Part shown: piece by piece, positions 23,091-31,770 of the stretch
How positions within the stretch are numbered: the stretch's first letter is position 1
Layout of the letters: each line of letters begins with the position of its first letter
NCBI GenBank assembly: GCA_950106755.1
Contig: OX467087.1
Span: 15,752,047-15,816,046 of the forward strand
Reading direction: 5' to 3'
DNA length: 64,000 nt
DNA from: Climacium dendroides
Lineage: Eukaryota; Streptophyta; Bryopsida; Hypnales; Climaciaceae
Position numbers and translations under genes: made by a program
Notes under the pieces: generated by a model
Told to the model about the DNA's origin: nothing
The model's database searches: none
What the model saw: only the letters and a program-made list of their open reading frames with translations

Positions 23091-25930
23091 GACTTCCTAT
23101 ATATAATGAAGAGGACTTCATGAATTACTTGTCATATTCATGATTCTATGTGAACGTTTTTATTAAAATTTATAGTTCATTGAAGGTAATCATTGCTTAC
23201 AATTAGAGGGAGTGCTAATGGTTCAATGTCCTTTTCATGAACATCATTAGAAAAGGAAGTGTTTGTGGAGATGTTAAATTTACTTTTGGATGTAATAGGT
23301 CTTGTAGTGGGAGCGAAAAGCGTGGAAACTGAAAAGTAGTACAGGTACCTTCACGTTCTAACGTGTTGTAAGGATACTTGGAAGTGCAAAACGAATTACA
23401 GCATCCACACTGGTTCTTCCTCTAACTCCTTATTAGGACGATTTATGAAATTAGTTCTGTTAGAGAAGGAATGTCAATTCACATCGTCAATGAGTTTGAA
23501 ATGTGCACATAATGCTAAAACAATGGAACTTAATATGTAAATGTTGAAACCCTCTAATTTAGTCATGTAGCACATTAGTAGTCAAAATTAGTCATAATGG
23601 AAAGGATATCTAGAAATATATGTTTTTGCTATCTTTTCATGTGTGATATGTAACTTATTGAATGTCTATTTCTACGAATGGTTTTTGAAAAATATTAAGA
23701 GAATTTGAAATGCATGTGAAAGTGATGTACATTGAATCTATGGTTTAATAAATACATTGGTAATGTAATTTGCTTGTGTTATTTTTGTTGTACTTCATTT
23801 GTTTGTTCTCAATGTGCATGACGAATTGAAAATGTAGAGTACTGCCATTGATCAATAAGTATAATTATTATTTGTATGTTGAGTTTTTAAAAAAAAAAAA
23901 AATTCTTTGAAATAAATGTATTCTTTCTTAATAGTTTGAACTCAAAGAGTGTCATGTGTGTTGAAACCATGTATTTGGAAAGGGAAGATAAAGTGTGCAC
24001 ATTGATAATTTCATTTGATGTACGACATTTTGGAAGGAAAACAAACATCATGTACCTAAGGAATTTGAACGTGAAGTACAAGCATTGTTTATATTTTGTG
24101 GTAGTTATTGGACTTCATATGAACAATCACATCCACAACAGTTTCAGTCTTTGAAGTTACAGTTCTCTTGTAATTTTTCTATGGAGAGCTAAGTGTTTCT
24201 GCTTGAGTACATTGAATCAATAAAAAAAGAATGATTGTTTTTCAGTAGGAAAGAATTGTGTGTTATTAGAATTTTTTCAAAAGGGAAGACATAGTATTCA
24301 TGTTCATCATGTGCATGTATGTTATAGATATTTGGAGGAGAACAAATGTGACGTACTTGAAGAACTTTAATTTCAACCTCGAAGGGAGTTTGTGCTCTGT
24401 GGTTGTTTGTAGATTTGTACGAGACATTTACATTGAAAACAGGTTCGTAATCAAAATTCTTTCTGTTGTAAGTCCATTCTCTGTAGAGATCTTTCTGTAG
24501 TTATTATTGTGGTAAACTTTTAGATTGTGAAGGATGTTTCAGCACTCATGAATGGTAGAACAAAACATTTGAATGATGGAAACATAGAATTTAGAATTTT
24601 TATAAATTTATTGAATTTTATCATAATTGAAAGGAAAAAACTAGTGGAGGATAAGATGGGATATATTTTAAAATTTCAAAGCTCTCTCATGTACAAGTGT
24701 AAGTGGTAGACAATGTGATTTAAAATTTCCATTCTATTTTGAATAAATTTGAAAATTTAAGTTTTACATACTTTGACAGTTGTGTGCACTATGGAAGTTA
24801 TTTTTGGAAGTGCATGTAAAGGAACATATGGAACTATGAAGTGACAATTCGTAGGAGTGATTTGTGTATTTCTATAAATACGGAGTTCGGTAGTATTTGT
24901 AGGATACGATTATGAGAACTATTGGTCTTTAGTTCAAACTCACATATTGTATGATGTATGTGATATTTGAATTGTAAAAGAATAGGAATTCTTTTGAATA
25001 TAGAATTAATAAATTTTATTGTATGATTGTGCACTTGTAGGTATCAGAGGGCTTAGTGAATGAAAGTTTAATTGGTGGCACTGCAGTGATAGTTAAATTT
25101 ATTTTGGATGAAAAGATGATGAATGAATTTTAAGAAATCATGAATATGTTGTACAAATGGTTTACATGTTCACTTGTTTACGTTGAAGTTGTTCTACTTG
25201 TATGCAACAGTTCAATGCCAGGTATGAATGTTTTGTTTGTTAAATGCACGAACAAATTTTTAATGGAAAACTGAAAAAGTGTGAGGTTCGTGGTCTAGAA
25301 CACTACATTGTATGTGACGTATGAGTAGAAATGAATGGAATGCCACCATTACGGTGGTATCTGGATACATTTGTAGAAATGTATGTATTTTATCTTTATG
25401 TCAATGAAGATGTAGTTATAAAGTGATCATCAAGTGGTTGTTATTTTTAATTGATGTTGTACTTCAATTTCTGTATTCCTAAACTGTATTGCTTTATATA
25501 GTATTTGAAGACATGTGAAGAGAACATATATGTAATCTATATAGGAAGGAAGTTGAATTTTTTTTTTGATATTGAAAGTGTTAAACATTGACGATGATGA
25601 ATTTAGTGAATGATAAGAAGCAATAGCACTTTCATGTCATATGTGTAGAAAATGAATTCTTGAGGAAGTAGTGTGGATTGGCTTTGGAAATTGCATTATT
25701 TGAATGAAATATCAATTGTAATTGGTCATTGGTGATGTGTACTCCATGTTCAAAGTTAATTGTAGCAAGAAATTAGGTGCAATTGTAAATTGAATAAAAC
25801 CGTACAGAGTATGATAGCATGTTTTTCAAATTTTTTTGTCATAATAGTCGTTTATATTCAAATATAACTTTTGAACCTTACAACTTTCACAATTATCAAT
25901 TAAAGAAATTTATTTCATCTTCATTTTGTA
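23091..25930. other. AT-rich interior of the giant element, right side
   Basis: No gene is supported. Two diverged copies of a ~300-bp block begin near 24030 and 24330 (GGAAGGAAAACAAACATCATG against GGAGGAGAACAAATGTGACG). The segment ends with TTCATTTTGTAG directly before the right-hand gene, a good splice-acceptor match, so it may be intron. Confidence 0.4.
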
Positions 25931-25937
25931 GGGTATT

Positions 25938-28900
25938 ATGGCACCCAAAGTTCATTCAAAGTGGGTGGAGCATGGTTGGTGGATCGTAGCAAACGGTCAT
26001 GAGAAACCAATGTTATGGATCACGGAGTTTGCGATAGAGGAAGGACGGTATTGGGCAGCTTTAGGATCCTCTGTTGGAGTCATTGAGAGTCTTGCAGGCA
26101 CCGCTGAAGGAGGATTAACTGTGTCTGTCACCAACAACAAAATGGTATTGGAAAAGTACAAATTGCAGAAGAAGCTTATGATGGCACGTATTCCACCAGA
26201 GCTTCTACTGAATCTGTCACCCTTACACGGTGTGAAGACGTTGGTGAAGTTCTGGAACAGTATGCCTGATGATTTGAAAGATCGGAGAGAGGCATCTGTT
26301 CAAAAATTCAAGGAATTGACTCCTGAGCAAGCATTTGAAGTATGTGCTCGGTACATGGAGATCCGAAGTTATAAAGATCTTCATCACATTGGCGTTGTTG
26401 TAACTGAAGAGCAAGCTCCCCCTAGAGAACCTGAGGATACGAATCATATATATCGAGTTTTTGCAGCGCCTTTGAAAGAGAATTGGATACCTCCGTCTGA
26501 ACGAAACCGAAAGCGAGCAGCTATTGAAGCGGAAATTGGAGCAGATGTGAATGAGTTGGGAGTTTCTGAAAGACAGAGTGCTCATCGCCAACGTCTTCAA
26601 TCTATCATAGACAATGTTGAAGTGGAGCCTTTCGTAGAGAATGAAACTCATGAACATGAAGAGACGTTAGTACGAGAAAGTGCATCAGTAATGCCAGTAG
26701 CAGTGGAGATGGAGGTTGGAGAAGAGTCATTGGAAGGCGATCGAATTGCATTTCAGAGGGCTACGACAATAGAAGAACTGGTTCCCATAGAACTTCAAAA
26801 TCCAGTTGAAGTTGGAGCTCCTACTGTAGTCACTGAAGTGGGTTCAGCATCAAGACCTGCAAAGGTGGGTTCTGGAAGTCGAACATATAGGTCACGTGTT
26901 GTTCTTGCCAATATGAATGCCAGAAGACCTAACGTCAGTCCAGTACAAGTTACTAGAAAGGGACGAGGTACTAGCAGGGGAGAAGGTGCTGGTAGGGGAC
27001 GAGGTAGAAGGATAGAACAACAGCCTTCTACAGTGGTGGACAACCAAGAACAACATCACAATCTTCATACCTTAAACACAAGGTTAGCAGAGGAGCGAAA
27101 TGCCCGCACTCATTCTACAGTACGGAGACATCGACAGAGAACTACTATGGAAGAACCACCTCCACAAGGCAATGATGGCGAAGATGTTTTTGAAGATGAT
27201 TCATCGGAAAGAGAACCACAAGGGGAATCAAGAAGTGTGTTGGTAAGAAATATTACGAAACCACCTGTGATTTTTCTCACGGAGATTGAATATAAGGCTG
27301 GATACATTTGGGGACAGGATATGTTCTTCAATGCCAACATTGATAGCATCCACCATGTAGTAAATGCAGAGACCAACCATAGGGTGCTCATGGAATGGCG
27401 AGTGAATGAAATGTATGAGCGTTTGAAGGGTTCAGAAGCCGACGCAGTTAGTGCAATTACGCTTCGTCCAATTGCATATCGACATGAGATTATGAATGAT
27501 GATGGGGAATTTGAGATGGTTGAAGTTCCTTTCAGTCGTGAAAGTGCTGTACGGGAATTTGAGGCAGCTTTTTTGAGACACGGCTCTGCAGATGCGTCCC
27601 TCTCAAGTATTGTGTCGAGGACAAATTGGCTGCAGAATAATGTAGTGTGGGAACCGGTTGATGGGCAACATATAGTTGGTGCTTGTAAACGAGCCCAAAA
27701 AGAAAATCAAGAGGGTATTATGTCAAACGACGAGTACTTCACGCGTTTTGAAAGACGGAAAGCTAAGTTTGTGGTCTATAACAACCCACAATTCTATATC
27801 GAAGCATCAGTCAGAATAAATGCAAGGGAGTTTGATCGGACGTTCTTTAGCACGTATTATGAGAATTTAATCAAGCTGCGTGACATTTGGAAAGCATGTG
27901 GAAGCCCCAGTGCTGCAGTTAGAATTGATGATGCATATAGAGCAAAGGCGTTGACTATGGCAGCAAGTGCGCTACACTTGAGCCAAGACTTACCAAAGCA
28001 CATGTCATTGGGGGAATTGTCGAAGAAGATGATCGACTACACACGACATGCTTGGAATGAAGATGAAGAATCGTATGAAGCGATTCTACGGGTCTGCAAA
28101 GATTATGAAGAAGGGAAGTTATTTTTCAGCAAAAAAGCAGAGGATAGGTGGAAAAAAATGGCAAGGGATCGTAATCTTGATGCAAGTATAGATGCAGATC
28201 CAAAAAGAAAAAGGATGGAAAAAACGTGGTGGAGGCCTCTTAGCAGAGTTTCAAAGGAAACATATGTACGAGTGGTCAAGCGGATGGCAGCTAAGGATGT
28301 AGTGAACGGGATGCGAGGTTCACAACAGTACTATTTCAATAACGCTACTTCTACAAATCCTCCCAAAGGTACAGTGGCATATGCAGTAGATCGTGTGCAG
28401 AGAAAAGATGCGGTGAGAAACCAAATCCGATTTTTGATGGTACAAGCCGGGGATGTGAATCCCTTGTCTATGGATGATTTCTTTGCCATAGATGCTAGCA
28501 AGTATGGAGATGAACAAGGAAAGCAATTCACGTTGATGGGGAAGACATTAAATACTGATACGAAGACCTTGTGGTGTTCACCTTTTGTGAAAACTGTTCA
28601 AACGCTTAGCAGTTTTGAGAATGTAATTCCAGCATTCGTGAGGCAACATTTTGTGGACATTAAAGCAGGTCGCAAAGGATATGCAAGATATAGCCGGGAT
28701 GTAGACGACGTGTCGAATGCTCGATGGGATTGGCAAGTTGCACTTTCCGTTGTTCAACAACAAGGGAGAGAAAGATTGCTTCATGTGAGGTGTAGAGGAG
28801 GATTTTTTGAAGACGAGTATGTGGAGCTTGGTAAACCATGTTTATGGATATTTGATTGTCGACGTTGTGGTTCGGAAGGGTTGGAAGAAGAGTGGTCAAG

Positions 28901-29213
28901 TGAAGACTACAGCAAGGTTTTCCAGCAACTGCAGAATTGGATGTCATCAATTTTACGATGGAATGTTGTATTTCTTTTCCCACCAGGTGTATATTTTGAT
29001 GAAGAAATGCAGTCGAAGATGTCATTGCCAGAGAGTTGTCACTATTTGCGAGGTTCTTGGATATTTGAAGCACAAACAGTTTCTTCATACGTGCATGATT
29101 TGCATCATGGGGAACAACGCAAATGTCGTGTGCAACCAGTAGGTGACATTGCCATCATCATGCAGTATCCAAAAGAATCAGGTCCATTGGAAAATATTCC
29201 TAACCTCACATAG
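25938..29213 (+). CDS. ParB-like / methyltransferase-like protein, main part (1,091 codons)
   Basis: The frame is open from ATG 25938 to TAG 29211-29213. Residues 1-160 form a conserved-looking globular start (HSKWVEHGWWIV; LSPLHGVKTLVKFWNSMPDD). Residues 185-440 are charged and probably disordered, with an AT-hook-like basic run (GRGTSRGEGAGRGRGRR, 342-358). Residues about 505-590 read like a ParB/sulfiredoxin-fold segment: ITLRPI, then VPFSRESAVREFEAAFL, then VWEPVDGQHIVGA (570-582), whose DGQH..GA resembles the ParB DG-H-R--A signature. Residues about 925-1080 (ARWDWQVAL; PCLWIFDCRR; RWNVVFLFPP; GSWIFEA) resemble the first half of a beta-class N4/N6 DNA methyltransferase, but no DPPY-type motif is present. 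ParB-methyltransferase fusions are known from phages and other mobile elements. An intron acceptor (TTTTGTAG, ending 25931) precedes the ATG, so upstream exons may exist. The domain calls are pattern-based inference. Confidence 0.5.
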   Translation: MAPKVHSKWVEHGWWIVANGHEKPMLWITEFAIEEGRYWAALGSSVGVIESLAGTAEGGLTVSVTNNKMVLEKYKLQKKLMMARIPPELLLNLSPLHGVKTLVKFWNSMPDDLKDRREASVQKFKELTPEQAFEVCARYMEIRSYKDLHHIGVVVTEEQAPPREPEDTNHIYRVFAAPLKENWIPPSERNRKRAAIEAEIGADVNELGVSERQSAHRQRLQSIIDNVEVEPFVENETHEHEETLVRESASVMPVAVEMEVGEESLEGDRIAFQRATTIEELVPIELQNPVEVGAPTVVTEVGSASRPAKVGSGSRTYRSRVVLANMNARRPNVSPVQVTRKGRGTSRGEGAGRGRGRRIEQQPSTVVDNQEQHHNLHTLNTRLAEERNARTHSTVRRHRQRTTMEEPPPQGNDGEDVFEDDSSEREPQGESRSVLVRNITKPPVIFLTEIEYKAGYIWGQDMFFNANIDSIHHVVNAETNHRVLMEWRVNEMYERLKGSEADAVSAITLRPIAYRHEIMNDDGEFEMVEVPFSRESAVREFEAAFLRHGSADASLSSIVSRTNWLQNNVVWEPVDGQHIVGACKRAQKENQEGIMSNDEYFTRFERRKAKFVVYNNPQFYIEASVRINAREFDRTFFSTYYENLIKLRDIWKACGSPSAAVRIDDAYRAKALTMAASALHLSQDLPKHMSLGELSKKMIDYTRHAWNEDEESYEAILRVCKDYEEGKLFFSKKAEDRWKKMARDRNLDASIDADPKRKRMEKTWWRPLSRVSKETYVRVVKRMAAKDVVNGMRGSQQYYFNNATSTNPPKGTVAYAVDRVQRKDAVRNQIRFLMVQAGDVNPLSMDDFFAIDASKYGDEQGKQFTLMGKTLNTDTKTLWCSPFVKTVQTLSSFENVIPAFVRQHFVDIKAGRKGYARYSRDVDDVSNARWDWQVALSVVQQQGRERLLHVRCRGGFFEDEYVELGKPCLWIFDCRRCGSEGLEEEWSSEDYSKVFQQLQNWMSSILRWNVVFLFPPGVYFDEEMQSKMSLPESCHYLRGSWIFEAQTVSSYVHDLHHGEQRKCRVQPVGDIAIIMQYPKESGPLENIPNLT

Positions 29214-30332
29214 AAGTTGGATGTGGTGTTTCGAGACTCTTGGAACGCAGAAGTAATGCCAAGAGTGGAAGACAAGTTGGAGAGGACACCAATGGAATTG
29301 AAGAGGCTGGTGCAAATGTATTTGCCACCAGAGTGGGGTTTAGTTACATTAGGCATCACAATGGCAATACCGGGGATATTGGAGACTGGTTTTGTAGGTG
29401 ATGAAGTTATCATCATGGAGGGAGGAACGACGTGTACACAATTCGTATACAACACACTACAGTTGATGTATGGTGACAAAATGGTGATGGTAAATAGTGT
29501 GAATACAACTGCAGAGCGTAGACAAGTGTTAAGCACGGAAGGCGAATCTAGTGGTCGTGGTTCTTCACAGAGGAACAAAGGTGTACCACGTGGTAGACAG
29601 CACAGGGTACTGCAGTCGTCAAGTGATTCACCAAATGAAAGAGAGAGATTGCCAAGGACCAAACAGCACACGCGGAAAGGGAAGGAGACTGCAATTGATT
29701 CATCAGCTTCATCATCAAATGAAGGTGATAGTGATTCTGAGAGAACGCATTCCAATGACTTACCAAGTGGCGGTCGAAGTTTGGGATCAACTGACACCAA
29801 TGCAGTGAATGACGTCCATGGAGATGTAGCAGATTCGGTGGACATGGACACAGATCCTGATTATTTAGTTCCGGAAGGCAATAATGATGTGCATCATGAA
29901 GGCTTAGAAGATGAAGAAGGTGATGGGGAAGACATTGAAGTATCACCAGCTTCAGTGGAACCTATGTCAGCATTATCAGCTTTCAGTGAATTACAGTCTA
30001 TGAGTTTGTTTCCAGATGAAGATGGTTTTTTTTATGATAAAGAACACGTACGCTATGTTCGGACCGGTAGCGAAGGGCATTACATGTATGAACGTGTTAT
30101 TTCCATCTTGGAAAATCCTACTTTATCACCGACTGTATCAGAGGGAGTGTCAACACCTTTTGCCAGTGCCATGGTGGATAGGGCATTGCAGTACGCTTCT
30201 CCGCCCCCACTCAGTCCAATTGGTGAAATCAGTTTCAATGAGGAAACAAAAACAGTCAGTAGAGGAGAAGCTGAAGACATGACGCAATCATCTACACGAG
30301 TCTCGGAGGCACTAGAAGAAACATTGCAGTAA
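29214..30332 (+). CDS. C-terminal part of the same protein after in-frame TAG (372 codons)
   Basis: The reading frame continues directly past TAG at 29211-29213 and stays open to TAA at 30330. The first codon after the stop is AAG. There is no ATG near the beginning, so it is not an independent gene start. Its first 90 residues (ERTPMELKRLVQMYLPPEWG; TLGITMAIPGILETGFVGDE) align in layout with the end of beta-class methyltransferases, where a KP..L...L segment is followed by a DPF.G.GTT loop; here that loop lacks the conserved glycines. The rest is acidic, Ser-rich and low-complexity. With the preceding 1,091 codons this would make a protein of about 1,460 residues, interrupted once. Confidence 0.5.
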   Translation, partial: KLDVVFRDSWNAEVMPRVEDKLERTPMELKRLVQMYLPPEWGLVTLGITMAIPGILETGFVGDEVIIMEGGTTCTQFVYNTLQLMYGDKMVMVNSVNTTAERRQVLSTEGESSGRGSSQRNKGVPRGRQHRVLQSSSDSPNERERLPRTKQHTRKGKETAIDSSASSSNEGDSDSERTHSNDLPSGGRSLGSTDTNAVNDVHGDVADSVDMDTDPDYLVPEGNNDVHHEGLEDEEGDGEDIEVSPASVEPMSALSAFSELQSMSLFPDEDGFFYDKEHVRYVRTGSEGHYMYERVISILENPTLSPTVSEGVSTPFASAMVDRALQYASPPPLSPIGEISFNEETKTVSRGEAEDMTQSSTRVSEALEETLQ

Positions 30333-30819
30333 CAAGCGAAATAGTGGTATATGTGACAGTACCATACAATATGTAGGAATGCGAAGAATATATGGTCGTT
30401 GTGGTTTTATGTAGACGTTGGATTGTGTGGTTTTTGTTTTGTGTGAACAATAATTGAGAAATGAAAAGGTATTGCAAATACCTTCAATTTCACTTTTATT
30501 TTCTTAGTGAAACTTTCAGTGATTGTCGTGATTTGTGGTGTACATGTATTATTGATATAAAAGTAATATACAATTAATGTGATTGCAATATGTGGTGACA
30601 TGCGAAGATTAAAATAGAAAGGAAAGAAGAATGCAAATAAAAAACAGTACATTAGGAACTTATTCTTCTACAAGATATGTAACAATGCATTCGAACTAGA
30701 AATTCATAGCTGTGTATGAAATACATTACAAAATAGTAAGAAAAAAATATTCCAAAAAAACCAAGGGGTACTCCACTTTTAAAAATCACTTCTTTAATGA
30801 ATAGTATTACATACGGTGA
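30333..30819. other. Right subterminal non-coding region of the giant element
   Basis: AT-rich sequence between the stop codon and the right terminus, probably 3' untranslated and subterminal transposon DNA. No gene is seen. Confidence 0.5.
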
Positions 30820-30858
30820 TTGCACTTGGCCAAGTGCAAGAATGTCTAATTCGGTGTT
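30820..30858. repeat. Right TIR with abutting 20-bp palindrome
   Basis: The terminal repeat is 30831-30858. It overlaps a perfect palindrome, TTGCACTTGGCCAAGTGCAA (30820-30839), built from the same TTGCACTTG word that is repeated beside the left end. Confidence 0.8.
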
Positions 30859-31199
30859 CTTTGCAAGTCTGAAAAGTAAAAATTAGAGTAAGGTATGAAG
30901 ATCTCAACCATACAATATTGTAGTGTACATGTTGTAAATGGTGTAGAACAAATTTGGATTCATTTGACCTTATAGATTGAAAGATTATAATGTTTTAGTG
31001 TTAAAAAAAGGCATTGAAATTTTCTTAAAAACACATTTGGAGGTGAAATTCGATTTCTAAACTTACTCAAATGAAAAAAATTTAAGTTGCAAAGTGATTC
31101 AAAACCAGAATATATACACTTTGGTAAAAAATATCATTCAAATGAATCATTGTCTCCGCAAAATGGATTTGAAATGTCAGAAAATAGTGAAAAAAGTTA

Positions 31200-31770
31200 C
31201 AAAAAATCATATCTATGACTAAACCTCCTTCTACTAAAATGCTTCTCAATCACTCATAAATTCTTGGATTGCTATGAAATTTTAACCACACAAACTAAAC
31301 TAATATGTGCAACTTTAACAACAAATATTATTGGATTTGGACACTGTATGAAGAAGATATAGGCCGCCAAAGTTCACTGGAATCCACCAATGTCTGGATT
31401 TTGAACTTTGAATTGCTCCCAATCATTCGAAACAACTTGGATTGACATGAAAACTTTACCACAATAATCAGACTTCAGTGGAAACAAAATCCAAATTTTT
31501 TTTAATTGAAAATAAACATTAGATTACAAAGATATAAGCCCCCAAAGTTGCAACCATTAAATGTAGTTTGGTGAGCTCAAATTGAACTTGTGAACTTCAA
31601 TTGTCTCCCAAAACTATTATACAGCTTATATTGATCTGAAAATTTTATCACACAAACTAGACTAATATGCGCAACTTCTCCAATATGTTTTTATTGAATT
31701 TAGACATTGGATGCAAAAGTTACAACCCTTTGAATTTGATTTTTAAGCTGTAAGGACATTTTCATCCCTT
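31200..31770. repeat. ~0.5-kb dispersed repeat, copy outside the giant element (inverted)
   Basis: Reverse-complement relative of 15,770-16,280. CACACAAACTAGACTAATATG near 31650 and ACACAAACTAAACTAATATG near 31295 match the TAGTCTAGTTTGTGTG words of the other copy. It lies 340 bp beyond the right terminus, so it belongs to a family that is not specific to the giant element. Confidence 0.7.

Larger units (their letters stand above)
7397..30858. mobile_element. Giant DNA transposon, 23.46 kb, with TIRs and CTTT duplication
   Basis: The left end (7397-7424) and the right end (30831-30858, reverse complement) match over 28 bp with one mismatch; both begin AACACCGAATTAGACATT. CTTT immediately precedes the left end (7393-7396) and follows the right end (30859-30862), a 4-bp target-site duplication. 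The element holds two outward-facing gene blocks: a DUF7869-type transposase candidate reading toward the left end, and a ParB/methyltransferase-like gene reading toward the right end. A 15-kb AT-rich interior separates them and contains a GC-rich core. A 4-bp duplication is also described for the Sola superfamily, but membership would need alignment. Each gene block contains an in-frame stop, so this copy is probably not autonomous. Size and gene content are unusual for a plant cut-and-paste element. Confidence 0.78.

Noticed and set aside
28660..29088. Minus-strand 142-codon and other antisense frames within the ParB/methyltransferase-like gene.
   Set aside because: Shadows of the long plus-strand frame.
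29105..29851. A 248-codon minus-strand frame opposite the C-terminal block.
   Set aside because: Low-complexity Ser/Leu-rich mirror of the acidic plus-strand protein; no domain.
7397..30858. Assignment of the giant element to KDZ (Kyakuja-Dileera-Zisupton) or Maverick/Polinton.
   Set aside because: KDZ elements make about 8-bp duplications, and I see no polymerase, integrase or capsid gene as in Mavericks. The 4-bp duplication and DUF7869-type protein do not fit either.
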